From positions 1,392,258 through 1,456,257 of the forward strand of contig NZ_KE159646.1 of the NCBI RefSeq assembly GCF_000403355.2: DNA of 64,000 nt, given 5' to 3'. The notes under the pieces are model-generated. The model worked only from the letters and a program-made list of their open reading frames with translations. It was not told the DNA's origin and made no database searches. Numbering within the stretch: the stretch's first letter is position 1; each line of letters begins with the position of its first letter. The DNA is from Adlercreutzia caecimuris B7. Its GTDB lineage: Bacteria > Actinomycetota > Coriobacteriia > Coriobacteriales > Eggerthellaceae. The translations under genes were made by a program, and so were the position numbers. Below are positions 50,544 through 60,501 of the stretch, piece by piece.

Positions 50544-50727
50544 GGTGCTCCTCTCGCCCCTTGTCTCGTTGCGGCCATTCAATCACTTGAAGCGAACTCC
50601 AGGTCAACGATTATAGCGTGAAGCCCTTCTGCATTATCGGTCGTTGACGCGCCGCCAGGGGTCGACGGGCGTACACTGGCCCCAAGGATCGGCGCCGTCC
50701 CGCGCCCGCCAACGACAAGGAGATGCC

Positions 50728-52551
50728 ATGCTGAACCATTTCTGCAAGCAACCGCTCTGGGAGTGCACCCGCACCCTGGCCGCCGTGGCCCAGGGCCAGG
50801 CGCCAGCCGACACCGTCATCACCAATGCGCGGCTCGTGAACGTGTGCACCGCCGAGATTCAGGACGACATCGCCGTGGCTATCGCCTGCGGGCGCATCGC
50901 CTACGTGGGACCGAGCGCCGACCACTGCATCGGCGAGGACACCCACGTCATCGAGGCCGCCGGCCAGGTGATTGCTCCCGGTTTCCTCGATGGGCACATC
51001 CATGTGGAATCCTCCATGCTCGGCGCCGGCGAGTACGCCCGGGCCGTGGTGCCCCATGGTACCGTGGGCATCTACTGGGACCCCCATGAGGTGTGCAACG
51101 TGCTGGGGCTTGAAGGCGTGAAGGTGATGATGGACGATGCCGCCCGCACGCCCCTGAAGGCCATGGTCACCACGCCCTCCTGTGTGCCGGCCGTGCCCGG
51201 CTTCGAGGACACCGGCTCCTTCGTGGGGCCCGAAGAGATCGCCGAGTCCATGACCTGGGACGGGGTGGTGGGCCTCGGCGAGATGATGAACTTCCCCGGC
51301 GTGCTGGCCGGGGCCGACCACGCCCACGGCGAGCTGGCCGAGACGCTGAAGGCCGACAAGGTCATCACGGGCCACTACTCCATCCCCGAGACCGACCAGG
51401 GACTGAACGCCTACATTGCCTGCGGCGTGCGCTGCTGCCACGAGTCCACCCGGGCCGAGGACGTGCTCGCCAAGATGCGCCTCGGGCAGTACGCCCAGCT
51501 GCGCTACGGCTCAGCCTGGCTCGACCTGCCCCAGCTGGCCGCCGCCATCACCGAGACCGGCATCGACACCCGCTTCGCGAACCTCATCTCCGACGACACC
51601 CACCCCCACACCCTGGTGGCCGAGGGGCACCTCGACTACATCCTGCGCATGGCCGTGAGCCTGGGCATCCCCGTCGTGGCCGCCATCCAGATGATGACCA
51701 TCAACACCGCCACCTGCTTCCGCATGGAGCACGAGCTGGGCTCCATCACCCCGGGCAAGTGCGCCGACATCGTGTTTCTGGACAACCTGGAGGATTTGAA
51801 CGTCGTGCGCACCATGATCGACGGCGACGTGGTGGCCGAGAACGGGCAGATCACCTTCGATCTGGCGCCCTTCGACTACCCGGACTGGGTCACCCACTCC
51901 ATGCACCTGGGGCGCACCATCATCCCAGACACTTTCCGCGTGGAAGCGCCCGCCGGCGCCTCCGACGGCGATGCCGTCACCGTGCGGGCCATCGAGCTTC
52001 TGCCCGGATCGGTGCCCGACCGCGCGGCCTCCGTGGCCCTCGCCGTGCGCGACGGGGCCCTGGAAAGCGATCTGGACCAGGACGTGCTGAAGACCTTCGT
52101 CTTCGAGCGCCACCACGAGACGGGCACGTTCGGCGTGGGCTTCACCAAGGGCTTCGGCATCAAGCGGGGTGCGATGGCCTCCACCGTGGCCCACGATGCC
52201 CACAACCTGCTCGTGGTGGGCACCAACGACAATGACATGGCCCTGGCGGCCAACACGCTCGCCGAGGCGGGCGGCGGCATGGTCGTGGTGGCCGACGGCG
52301 AGGTGCTCGGACTCGTGGAGCTGCCCATCGCCGGGCTCATGGATGCCCTGACCGCCGAGGAGATGAGCGCGAAGGTGCACCACCTGGAGGACACCTGGGC
52401 CGAGATCGGCTGCACCATGCCCTCCCCCTTCATGACCATGGCCCTCATTCCGCTGGCCTGCCTGCCCGAGCTGCGCCTCACCAACCGCGGCCTGGTGGAT
52501 TGCACCACCTTCCAGTTCACCGATTTGGTGGTGGACGGGGAAGCCGAGTAG
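50728..52551 (+). CDS. ade: Adenine deaminase
   Basis: 607 residues from the ATG at 50728 (AAGGAG). Hydrolyses adenine to hypoxanthine and ammonia; fits with hpt-mediated salvage. Amidohydrolase metal motif GHIHVESSML, the adenine-deaminase stretch GTVGIYWDPHEVCNVLGLEG, GLGEMMNFPGVL, LISDDTHPHTLV, and the C-terminal VGTNDNDMALAANTLAEAGG with GLVELPIAGLM. Length and motifs match Ade enzymes. No nucleobase transporter is adjacent. Confidence 0.94.
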   Translation: MLNHFCKQPLWECTRTLAAVAQGQAPADTVITNARLVNVCTAEIQDDIAVAIACGRIAYVGPSADHCIGEDTHVIEAAGQVIAPGFLDGHIHVESSMLGAGEYARAVVPHGTVGIYWDPHEVCNVLGLEGVKVMMDDAARTPLKAMVTTPSCVPAVPGFEDTGSFVGPEEIAESMTWDGVVGLGEMMNFPGVLAGADHAHGELAETLKADKVITGHYSIPETDQGLNAYIACGVRCCHESTRAEDVLAKMRLGQYAQLRYGSAWLDLPQLAAAITETGIDTRFANLISDDTHPHTLVAEGHLDYILRMAVSLGIPVVAAIQMMTINTATCFRMEHELGSITPGKCADIVFLDNLEDLNVVRTMIDGDVVAENGQITFDLAPFDYPDWVTHSMHLGRTIIPDTFRVEAPAGASDGDAVTVRAIELLPGSVPDRAASVALAVRDGALESDLDQDVLKTFVFERHHETGTFGVGFTKGFGIKRGAMASTVAHDAHNLLVVGTNDNDMALAANTLAEAGGGMVVVADGEVLGLVELPIAGLMDALTAEEMSAKVHHLEDTWAEIGCTMPSPFMTMALIPLACLPELRLTNRGLVDCTTFQFTDLVVDGEAE

Positions 52552-52816
52552 GAACGCGGAGCACGAGACGCGCCCGAGTCCCCGACGACGGGGCCGGACC
52601 CCATCACCCCCCTCGTCAGGACGAGTCCACGGCGTCGTCGCACCCGTCGGCGCATCCTGCATCGCCGCACTCGTCGGCGTAAGCGCGACCGTGCCCCCGA
52701 CGCATCCCGGGCGCCCTTCCACGCTTCGCCGGCGCTGCTTGGCCGATGCAAGACGAGCGCCCCTCGCGCATGGTGGTATGTTCGTACCTGAGAAAACAAC
52801 CAGGGAGGAAATCTCA

Positions 52817-53779
52817 GTGATTATCGGCATCACCACCACGCTCAACGAGGCCGACGGCTTCCAACGCGTCAACGTGGAGTACATCAACCGCGTGGCCGCC
52901 ACAGGTGCCGCACCGGTGCTGCTCACGCCCATGCGCGGCGGGGCCGAGGCCAACCGCGCTCTGGCGCGGCAGGTCATCGATACGGTGGATGCGCTCGTCA
53001 TCACCGGCGGCGGCGATGTGCACCCCCGCTACTACGTGCCCGATCCAGCCAAGAACCGCGATGCCCTGAACATGGACGACGTGGCAGCCCTCGGCTGCGG
53101 CTCGGCGTCCCATTGCCGTTCCACGGGCGCACCCGTGCCCTTCTGCGGTCACAACGCATCTGACGAGGCCTTCCGCCAGGCCATGGGCGGCCCTCCCGGC
53201 CCTGACGAGGTGACCACCTTGGACGGCCGCAACGTGCTCACCGACCCGGAGCGCCCGGCCGTGCCCTGCCTGTCCGATCTGCTCGCCGTCAGCGAGGACC
53301 GCGATGGCTTCGAGCTGGAGCTGGCCCGTCTGGCCCACGAGCGGCGCATTCCGTGCCTCGGCATCTGCCGCGGCATGCAGGTGATGAACGTGGCCTTGGG
53401 CGGCAGTCTCTACCGCGACCTGTACAACTGCGGCGTCACCGAGCGGGGCCACCGCCAGGAACCGCCCTACGACCGCACCACCGACACCGTCGCCATTGCC
53501 GCGGGCAGCCTGCTGGCCACCGTGCTCGGTGCCGCGGGGGCCTTCGACGTGAACTCCATGCACCACCAGGGCATCGACCATGTAGCTGCGGGCCTTTTGG
53601 TGTCCGCGCGCTCGGGCGACCGGGTGGTGGAGGCGGTGGAAGATCCGCACCTGCCCTTCTACCTGGGCGTGCAGTGGCATCCCGAGTACTTAGACCGGTG
53701 CCGCGGCCTCTTCAACGCCCTGGCCGCCGCCGGCGAGCGCTTCGCGGCCCAGCGGAAAGCAACGGTTTCGCAAGGCTAG
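52817..53779 (+). CDS. Class I glutamine amidotransferase-like peptidase C26 (PuuD-like)
   Basis: 320 residues from a GTG at 52817 (GGGAGGAA site). Hydrolyses gamma-glutamyl amides, as in putrescine degradation. Catalytic triad: Cys in IPCLGICRGMQVMN, and His-Glu in YLGVQWHPEYLDR; the N-terminus reads VIIGITTTLNEADGFQRVN and LVITGGGDVHPRYY. An insertion of about 65 residues lies between HPRYY and the SEDRDGFELELARLA helix, containing GHNASDEAFRQAMGGPPGP. Typical homologues have about 250 residues. The upstream 265 bases (52552-52816) hold nothing I recognise. Confidence 0.88.
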   Translation: MIIGITTTLNEADGFQRVNVEYINRVAATGAAPVLLTPMRGGAEANRALARQVIDTVDALVITGGGDVHPRYYVPDPAKNRDALNMDDVAALGCGSASHCRSTGAPVPFCGHNASDEAFRQAMGGPPGPDEVTTLDGRNVLTDPERPAVPCLSDLLAVSEDRDGFELELARLAHERRIPCLGICRGMQVMNVALGGSLYRDLYNCGVTERGHRQEPPYDRTTDTVAIAAGSLLATVLGAAGAFDVNSMHHQGIDHVAAGLLVSARSGDRVVEAVEDPHLPFYLGVQWHPEYLDRCRGLFNALAAAGERFAAQRKATVSQG

Positions 53780-53860
53780 AAGCGCCGCCGCTGTCCCTTC
53801 CCCGCCCGTGCGTTAAGCTGAGCATATTGAACGGCGTCAAACGAGCGGGCGGAAGGTGTC

Positions 53861-54622
53861 ATGACAACCCACGAATGCGATAGACCGCCCCTTCTCTTCC
53901 CCGAGCCTTTGCGGGAAGGGGTCATCCTGGCGCGGCCGAACCGCTTCATCATGGACGTGGACTTCGGCGAAGGCGCCCCCATGCGCTGCCACTGCCCGGC
54001 GGTCTCGCGCATCGGCGACCTGGATCTGGCAGGACGGCCCTGCCTGGTATCTGATTCCCGCAACCCCCGGCGCAAGCTGCCCCTCACCGTGGAGGCCTTC
54101 TCGCTGCAGCAACCCGACGCGGCCGAGAAGCAATGGATCGGCATCAACCAGAACGCCTCGAACCGCTACGTGGAGCATTTCCTGCGCGAAGACGCCTTCA
54201 AGGCCATCACCGGGCCCGTGGACCAGCTGCGCCGCGAGGTGCCCTTGGGCTCCTCGCGCCTCGACTTCCTCGTGAACGAGAGCCAGTACCTGGAAGTGAA
54301 GACGCCCCTCGTGCAGATACAGACCGCCATTCCGCCTTGGGTGTCCACGGTGCCCCCGGCGCCCTTCAACTCCACCGAGCGCGTCCAGCGCCATCTGCGG
54401 GAACTGGCCGCGTCCCTCCAGCACAACGAGCGGGCCGTCATCTTGTACTGCCTCTACTACGAAAACGACGGCTTCCGCTACTACCACGGCACCACCTACG
54501 AGGAGATGCTCGCCTGCGTGGATAAGGCCCGCGCCGCCGGCGTGGAGCTCTGGCAGGCCGACTTCGCCATCACGCCCGAGGCTGTGGCTCTTACCGGCTA
54601 CCGCCCGCTGGAAGAGTGGTAG
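53861..54622 (+). CDS. sfsA: SfsA family nuclease-like protein
   Basis: 253 residues. Family traits: VILARPNRFIMDVDF at the N-terminus, HCPAVSRIGDL (usually HCPNTGRM), SSRLDFLV, and the PD-(D/E)XK-like YLEVKTPLVQI. E. coli SfsA affects maltose gene expression; the family is now viewed as a DNA/RNA nuclease. The HCP motif deviates in the residues after Pro. Ribosome site GGAAGG. Neighbours do not clarify the role. Confidence 0.85.
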   Translation: MTTHECDRPPLLFPEPLREGVILARPNRFIMDVDFGEGAPMRCHCPAVSRIGDLDLAGRPCLVSDSRNPRRKLPLTVEAFSLQQPDAAEKQWIGINQNASNRYVEHFLREDAFKAITGPVDQLRREVPLGSSRLDFLVNESQYLEVKTPLVQIQTAIPPWVSTVPPAPFNSTERVQRHLRELAASLQHNERAVILYCLYYENDGFRYYHGTTYEEMLACVDKARAAGVELWQADFAITPEAVALTGYRPLEEW

Positions 54623-54733
54623 CGAGCGCCGAGCCGGGAGCCCCAACCGATAGCGAGCCCACGCCACAAGAACAGGAGCGGCCTTGCGACCGCCCCTTGC
54701 ATCGTTGTCCGTGCCCTTGCGTGCCCAAAGGCC

Positions 54734-56155
54734 CTAAGCCTCTTCGGCCACTTCCAGAACCTCTTCCTCGAAGCCCGCATGATCGGGCTCGTAGCCGCGG
54801 TTATCCGGCACGAGAAAGATGAACACAAGCGAGCTCAACAGCAGGAAGAACGGGTAGAACAGAAACGGCATGATCTGGAACGCCGACACATTGAAGCCGA
54901 GCTCGGCGCAGGCGGAGATGGCCACGAGCATCTGGGCGCCATAGGGAATCACTCCCTGGAACACGCAGGAGAAGGTATCCAAGATGGATGCGGTCTTGCG
55001 CCGGGAGATGTCGTAGGTCTCGGCCATCTCGTGGGCGATGGGGTTCGCCATCACGATGGCCACGGTGTTGTTGGCCGTGGCGATGTCCATGGCGCCCACG
55101 AGCAGACCCATGCCCAGCTGGCCGCCCTTGCGCCCCTTGAACACGCGTTTGATGCCGGCGAGCAGGGCCACGAAACCGCCGTTCTCGCGAATGAGCGCGC
55201 AGATGGCGCTTACGAGCACGGCCACCATGGTGGTCTCGAACATGCCGGCCGCTCCCGTGCCCATGTTCCCCAAAAGATCGGTGGCCTCCACCGCGCCCTC
55301 GGCCACCACGATGATGGAACCGGACAGGATGCCCAGCAGCAGCACGACGAACACGTTGATGCCCAGAATGCCGCCCACCAGCACGATGAGGTACGGAACG
55401 AGCTCGATGAGGTTGTAGTCGTTGTGCACCGTGCCCGAGATGTTGGATCCCAGGGACAGCGCCAAGATGAGCACGAGGGTCACGATGGCCGCGGGCAGGG
55501 CGATCTTGAAGTTCTCGCGGAACTTGTCCTTCATCTGGCAGCCCTGGCCCTGGCAGGCGGCGATGGTGGTGTCGGAGATGAACGACAGGTTATCGCCGAA
55601 CATGGCGCCGCCCATGACCGAGCCCACGCACAGAGGCAGGCTGAAGCCGGAGGCAGCCGACACGGCCACGGCAATGGGGGTGATGAGCGTGATGGTACCC
55701 ACCGAGGTGCCCATGGAGATGGACACGAAGCAGCTGACCACGAACAGCACGGCCACGGAGAACTCCGCCGGAATGATGGACAGCATGAGGTAGGCCACCG
55801 ACTCGGCCGAGTCGCGCCCCACGGTGCCCACGAACACGCCGGCGGCCATGAAGATGAGGATCATGGTGACGATGGTCTTATCGCCGATGCCACGGCCCAT
55901 AACCACCAGCTTGTCATCGAAGGGCAGCTTGCGGTTCTGGAAGCAGGCCACCAACAGCGCAATAAGGAAGATCACCACGATGGGGATGTTGTAGAACCCC
56001 ATGGAGATGCCCATGCCGTACTCGAACAGAACGCCGAGCCCCAAATACAGCACGAGAAACACCCCGATAGGCAGCAGCGCCGCCACATTTCCCTTTTTCA
56101 CGTCGAACTTCACCTTCTTCGTCTCTGAAAAAACAGCCCGCCTATAGTACACCAC
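54734..56155 (-). CDS. NhaC family Na+/H+ antiporter
   Basis: Up to 473 residues with about twelve membrane helices, e.g. GNVAALLPIGVFLVLYLGLG, SISMGTSVGTITLITPIAVA, SVMGGAMFGDNLSFISDTTI and ATANNTVAIVMANPIAHEMA. These motifs mark the NhaC group (Na+/H+, malate-Na+/lactate-H+ and amino acid exchangers); the ion specificity is not certain. The start is unclear: a GTG at 56155 has no ribosome site, and a GTG at 56113 (VKFDVKKG) follows a weak AGAAG. Divergent from the helicase gene. Confidence 0.88.
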   Translation of the reverse strand: MVYYRRAVFSETKKVKFDVKKGNVAALLPIGVFLVLYLGLGVLFEYGMGISMGFYNIPIVVIFLIALLVACFQNRKLPFDDKLVVMGRGIGDKTIVTMILIFMAAGVFVGTVGRDSAESVAYLMLSIIPAEFSVAVLFVVSCFVSISMGTSVGTITLITPIAVAVSAASGFSLPLCVGSVMGGAMFGDNLSFISDTTIAACQGQGCQMKDKFRENFKIALPAAIVTLVLILALSLGSNISGTVHNDYNLIELVPYLIVLVGGILGINVFVVLLLGILSGSIIVVAEGAVEATDLLGNMGTGAAGMFETTMVAVLVSAICALIRENGGFVALLAGIKRVFKGRKGGQLGMGLLVGAMDIATANNTVAIVMANPIAHEMAETYDISRRKTASILDTFSCVFQGVIPYGAQMLVAISACAELGFNVSAFQIMPFLFYPFFLLLSSLVFIFLVPDNRGYEPDHAGFEEEVLEVAEEA

Positions 56156-56242
56156 AAAAACCGCTGCCGATGCGTCATCTTCTTCACGCGGCCCTTACTT
56201 ATAATAGATGGTGAGACATCGCCCCGTCAGAACGGACATTCT

Positions 56243-58915
56243 ATGGACAACCCAGCCGAAAACCGCGTCGAGGAAGGCGCCTGCGAGACCTCCGACGACA
56301 TCGCCGCCGAGGCTGCCGAGCGCGGCGCCTGCGCGGACGCCGACAACCCCGTCGCACCCATCGACCCCTTCGAGCCGGGTTCCCTCGGCTGGCTTCTGCC
56401 CTGGGCCGAAACGGGCGAGGGCGACGTGCTTTCCCCCGACGAGGCCCTGGAAGTGTTCCTAGAGTGGGTAGAGGCCCGGGGCATGGAGCTGTGGCCCCAC
56501 CAGGAAGACGCGCTCATGGACCTGGCCGTGGGCGATTCGGTCATCCTGGGCACGCCCACCGGCTCGGGCAAGTCCATGGTGGCCCTGGGACTGTGCTTCA
56601 TGGCCGTGGCCACGGGGCGCACTGCCTACTACACGGCCCCCATCAAGGCGCTCGTGTCCGAGAAGTTCTTCGACATGGTAGATGTGCTCGGCCGCGAGAA
56701 CGTGGGCATGATCACGGGAGATTCCACCATCAACACCGAGGCGCCGGTCATCTGCTGTACGGCGGAGATCCTCGCGAACCAGGCTCTGCGCGAGGGCGCC
56801 GCGTCGAAGGTGACCTGCGTGGTGATGGACGAGTTCCACTTCTTCGCCGACCCCGACCGCGGCTGGGCCTGGCAGGTGCCGCTGCTCACCCTGACAAACG
56901 CACAGTTCCTGCTCATGAGCGCCACGCTCGGCGACGTGACCGACATCGCCGCCCTCGTGGAGGAGCGCACCGCACGCCCCGTCGACCTTGTCACCGACGC
57001 GCCGCGGCCCGTACCGCTGTCCTACGACTACACCTTGGAGACGCTCGAGGCCACCGTGGAGCTGGGCCTGCGCGCCGGCGAGGCGCCGATGTACATCGTG
57101 CACTTCTCCCAAGACGAGGCGCTGAAGAACGCCCGCGCGCTCGCGAGCTACGGCGTGGCCGACAAGGAACAGCGCGAGGCCGTGAAGGCGGCTATGAAGG
57201 GCACGAAGTTCACCACTCCCTTCGGCAAGATCCTCCAACGGCTTCTGGCCGCCGGCGTGGGCGTGCACCACGCGGGCATGCTGCCGCGCTACCGGCTGCT
57301 CGTGGAACGTCTGGCCCAGCAGGGGCTGCTGCCGGTCATCTGCGGCACCGACACGCTGGGCGTCGGCATCAACGTGCCCATCCACACGGTGGTGCTCACC
57401 CAGCTCACGAAATTTGACGGGCAGAAGATGCGCCGCCTGCGCTCGCGCGAGTTCCACCAGATCGTGGGCCGCGCGGGACGGTCGGGCTTCGACACCGAGG
57501 GCATGGTGGTGGCGCTCGCTCCCGAGCACGAGATCGAGAACCACAAGGCCCTGCTGAAAGCCGGCGACGACCCGAAGAAGCAGCGCCGCGTGAAGAAGAA
57601 GCAGCCGCCCGAGGGCTTCGTCAGCTGGAACAAGCAGACCTTCGAACACCTCATCGAAAAGCCGCCCGAGAAGCTGAACCCCCGCATGCGCATCACGCAC
57701 TCCATGGTGCTGTCGGTGGTGAGCCGCGGGGGCGACGCCTGGGCCAACGTGCATCAGCTCATCGCCGATTCGGCCCAGTCCCCCGAGGAGAAGATCAAGC
57801 TGAACGCGCGGGCCGACGAGATCTTCCACACGCTGCTGGAGGCGGGCGTGGTGGTGCGCGGGGAAGACGCCGAGGGCAACCCCTCCTACGAGCTGACGGT
57901 GGAGCTGCCCGAGGACTTTGCGCTCGACCAGCCGCTCTCACCGTTTCTGCTGGCCGCGCTCGACCTGCTGGACCCGGAGAGCCCCGACTACGCCCTGGAC
58001 GTCATCTCGCTTGTGGAGGCCACGCTGGAGAACCCCGCCAAGGTGCTGCGGGCCCAGGAGCGCAAGGCGCGCGACGCGGCCATGGCCGCCATGAAGGCCG
58101 ACGGCGTGGAATACGAGGAGCGCCTGGAGCGCCTGGCCGAGATCACCTACCCAAAGCCCCTGGAAGAGCTGCTCGACCGCGCCTTCGAGCTGTACTGCCA
58201 GGGCGTGCCGTGGGCCCACGACTACGAGCTTTTGCCCAAGAGCGTGCTGCGCGACATGGTGGAGACGGCGAGCGACTTCAAGACCTACATCGGCCGCTAC
58301 GGCATCGCGAAATCGGAGGGGACGCTGCTGCGCTACCTGTCGGATGCCTTCCGCGTGCTCGTGCGCACTCTGCCGCCCGACGTGTTGGATGACCGTCTGC
58401 GCGACATCATCGCGTGGCTCGGGTTCATGGTGCGCACCACCGACTCGTCGCTCGTGGACGCCTGGGAGAATGCCGGCGCACTGCCCGAGGCCGGCGCCCC
58501 GCCCGTGGCCGCCGATGCCGTGGTGGCCGACCGGCATGGCATGGAAGTCATGGTGCGCAATGCGCTCTTCGCCCGCGTGCGCCTGGCGGCCCTGGAGCGC
58601 ACCCGCGAGCTGGGGAGCCTGGACGAGGACTGGGGGCACGGCGAGCGCGCCTGGGAGGCGGCTCTGGACGACTACTTCGCCGAGCACAGCGAGATCCGCT
58701 TCGATGGCGATGCGCGCAGCGCGGCCTACCTGGCCATCGACGAGAGCCCGGAGCAGGACGCGCACCTGTGGCACGTGCGCCAGATCTTCCTCGACGAGGA
58801 CGGCGCCGGCGACTTCCGCATCGAAGCCGATGTGGATCTGGACGCCACCCAGGAGGAAGGCGAAGTCATCTTCAAAAACTACCGCGTGGGGTTTGTAGAG
58901 GATTTGGCGGGGTAA
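56243..58915 (+). CDS. Ski2-like DEAD/DEAH-box RNA helicase with DUF3516
   Basis: 890 residues. After an acidic N-terminus of about 55 residues: Walker A GTPTGSGKS (about 98-106), Walker B variant MDEFHFF, SAT motif LLMSATLGD, motif IV/V LLPVICGTDTLGVGINVPI and motif VI FHQIVGRAGRSG. The C-terminal ~350 residues include LLPKSVLRDMVETASDFKTY and form the DUF3516-like region of actinobacterial helicases. Likely acts on structured RNA in turnover or ribosome maturation. A -10-like TATAAT at 56200-56205 precedes it; the -35 is poor. Usually a single-gene unit in actinobacteria. Confidence 0.92.
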   Translation: MDNPAENRVEEGACETSDDIAAEAAERGACADADNPVAPIDPFEPGSLGWLLPWAETGEGDVLSPDEALEVFLEWVEARGMELWPHQEDALMDLAVGDSVILGTPTGSGKSMVALGLCFMAVATGRTAYYTAPIKALVSEKFFDMVDVLGRENVGMITGDSTINTEAPVICCTAEILANQALREGAASKVTCVVMDEFHFFADPDRGWAWQVPLLTLTNAQFLLMSATLGDVTDIAALVEERTARPVDLVTDAPRPVPLSYDYTLETLEATVELGLRAGEAPMYIVHFSQDEALKNARALASYGVADKEQREAVKAAMKGTKFTTPFGKILQRLLAAGVGVHHAGMLPRYRLLVERLAQQGLLPVICGTDTLGVGINVPIHTVVLTQLTKFDGQKMRRLRSREFHQIVGRAGRSGFDTEGMVVALAPEHEIENHKALLKAGDDPKKQRRVKKKQPPEGFVSWNKQTFEHLIEKPPEKLNPRMRITHSMVLSVVSRGGDAWANVHQLIADSAQSPEEKIKLNARADEIFHTLLEAGVVVRGEDAEGNPSYELTVELPEDFALDQPLSPFLLAALDLLDPESPDYALDVISLVEATLENPAKVLRAQERKARDAAMAAMKADGVEYEERLERLAEITYPKPLEELLDRAFELYCQGVPWAHDYELLPKSVLRDMVETASDFKTYIGRYGIAKSEGTLLRYLSDAFRVLVRTLPPDVLDDRLRDIIAWLGFMVRTTDSSLVDAWENAGALPEAGAPPVAADAVVADRHGMEVMVRNALFARVRLAALERTRELGSLDEDWGHGERAWEAALDDYFAEHSEIRFDGDARSAAYLAIDESPEQDAHLWHVRQIFLDEDGAGDFRIEADVDLDATQEEGEVIFKNYRVGFVEDLAG

Positions 58916-58991
58916 GGGCGTCTGCAACCGACGCGGAATGGAAACAGCAGCACTTCTGTTTTCACCGCAGAGAGACCGCTGGCGTTCTCCC

Positions 58992-59663
58992 TTATCCCTC
59001 AGTGACGCTCGCGCTGCCGGAAAGGGAGATGGGGTCGCCCAAGTAGGTCGGCGGAGGCTGCACGATCGCCGTAAGGAAATCCTTGACCCGAGCCAGGATC
59101 TCCCGCACTTCGCGTGTCTCCTGCCCGGCATAGGGGCGCAGGTCGGCCGACACTCCGTAGGCATCCAGCCCGAGCCGTTCCGCCACATAGAGAGCCCGGT
59201 ACAAGTGGTATCTCTGGGAAACGATCACGATGCGCTTTGCCCCGAACACGTCCCGCGCCCGGTACATGCTCTCATAGGTGGAGAAGCCCGCGTGGTCCAT
59301 GAACACGTCATCGGCCGGGACACCGGCTTCCACGGCGACGTTTCTCATGGTGTTCACCTCGTCGTAGTCGGAACGGCTGTGGTCGCCGCTCATCAAAAGC
59401 TTCGGCGACGCGCCCTTCTCGTAGAGAGCAACACCTTGAGCGATGCGGTCCGCCAGCATATCGCTCGGCTGTCCATCGGGCCTCACGCCGCAGCCCAGCA
59501 CCACTATGCAATCGATGCCATCCAGCCTTGCCGTCTCGTCGGCGGTCACAATCCGCGACTCGGCAGAAGAACGCACATGGGCATCTATCGCGAAAACCGC
59601 CACCAGGCAAACAGCGGCGAGCGCCAGAACTCCCAGCCCAATTCGCTTCAGCCGTACGCCCAT
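58992..59663 (-). CDS. YdcF/SanA family (DUF218) membrane-anchored protein
   Basis: 223 residues from the ATG at 59663 (AAAGGAGGATGG). An N-terminal anchor (LGVLALAAVCLVAVFAI) is followed by the DUF218 domain: IDCIVVLGCGVRPDGQPSDM, ASPKLLMSGDHSRSDYDEVN, FGAKRIVIVSQRYHLYRALY. SanA-type proteins affect envelope permeability and vancomycin sensitivity. The Asp/Arg/His set is present. Single gene. Confidence 0.9.
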   Translation of the reverse strand: MGVRLKRIGLGVLALAAVCLVAVFAIDAHVRSSAESRIVTADETARLDGIDCIVVLGCGVRPDGQPSDMLADRIAQGVALYEKGASPKLLMSGDHSRSDYDEVNTMRNVAVEAGVPADDVFMDHAGFSTYESMYRARDVFGAKRIVIVSQRYHLYRALYVAERLGLDAYGVSADLRPYAGQETREVREILARVKDFLTAIVQPPPTYLGDPISLSGSASVTEG

Positions 59664-59760
59664 AGTCCATCCTCCTTTATCGACCAAAACGAATATACCG
59701 CGCTTAGTGATCAGATGAAACCGAGTTAAGGAAAAGATAAGCGGCGATTTCGCAGCAAGC

Positions 59761-59889
59761 TTACCTATGCACGAAAAGAAGCCAGGCGCTATCGACCACC
59801 ATGCCGCTAAGCACGTCCAATCTCAACTTCTCGATCAGCTCCTCACGGCTGCTCACGCCAATCATCGGCAATGCCATGGGTCGCACCAT
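59761..59889 (-). CDS. Possible 42-residue protein downstream of zeta kinase gene
   Basis: A frame from ATG 59889 to a stop at 59761 reads MVRPMALPMIGVSSREELIE followed by a short hydrophobic tail. It starts three bases after the stop of the zeta-type gene, so it could be co-translated. The segment GVSSREELIEKL looks like the last helix of LuxR-type domains, so it may be a remnant. Family unknown. No independent ribosome site is evident. Confidence 0.3.
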   Translation of the reverse strand: MVRPMALPMIGVSSREELIEKLRLDVLSGMVVDSAWLLFVHR

Positions 59890-59892
59890 CAC

Positions 59893-60501
59893 CTACGTCC
59901 GCCAGATGGTTTCGTCACGAACGGCCTCCATGAGCCATGAGCCGTGCTTGGCGAGGTTTCCCACCCACGACAGAACGCCGCCCTCCCATCGGGCGAGCGC
60001 GACGAACTCCACGGTGTTGTCGTAGAGGGTCACCTCGTCGCACAGGTCGATGGCATGGGAGAGGTTGCGCAGCGAGGCAGCCCAGCGCCGACGCACGGCC
60101 GCCTCGTCAATAGGGTGACCTCCTACTGAGACCCGATGCTCGATGCGATCGATGGCCGCCTGGGCCGACGCAATGCCGATGTAGTAGAGCACCACGCGAT
60201 AGCCCGCTTCGCGCGCGCGGCGGATGGTCTTCAGGCACGTGCGGCCCGTCAGCGTCGTCTCCTGGTTGAAGCTCTTGCGACCCTCAAGGCAGGCGTCGAT
60301 GCGTCGAAGCGCCTCGCGGCCCGCCCGCATCTGATCGGCGTCCGACCGCGGATCGCCGCCCTCCTCGACGACGATCTCATCGGAGTTCACCCGCGCAAGC
60401 GAGCGAGGCATGCCCGGCTCCCTCCAGAACCCGGTACGGTAAAACGTCGACTTGCCCGCACCGTTCACCCCCGCGAACACGACGTAGAGCGGACGTGCCA
60501 T
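59893..60501 (-). CDS. Zeta toxin-like AAA/P-loop kinase (COG4185)
   Basis: 202 residues, ATG at 60501 overlapping the stop of the upstream gene (TGATG). Walker A VFAGVNGAGKSTFYR (about 8-22), then RVNSDEI, the FNQETTLTGRTCLKTI signature, and RVSVGGHPIDEAAVRRRW with the arginines of the lid. Matches COG4185, relatives of zeta toxins, which phosphorylate UDP-N-acetylglucosamine to block wall synthesis; whether this one does is unknown. Paired with a small HTH protein rather than an epsilon antitoxin. Confidence 0.85.
   Translation of the reverse strand: MARPLYVVFAGVNGAGKSTFYRTGFWREPGMPRSLARVNSDEIVVEEGGDPRSDADQMRAGREALRRIDACLEGRKSFNQETTLTGRTCLKTIRRAREAGYRVVLYYIGIASAQAAIDRIEHRVSVGGHPIDEAAVRRRWAASLRNLSHAIDLCDEVTLYDNTVEFVALARWEGGVLSWVGNLAKHGSWLMEAVRDETIWRT

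Noticed and set aside
52552..52816. Possible small gene or repeats before the C26 peptidase
   Set aside because: Only weak GAC/GTC-rich similarity (CGACGACGG, GGCGTCGTCG); no ribosome site, no coding pattern.
54779..56128. 449-codon plus-strand frame rich in His, Glu and Gly opposite nhaC
   Set aside because: Antisense shadow of a transmembrane gene, no family match.
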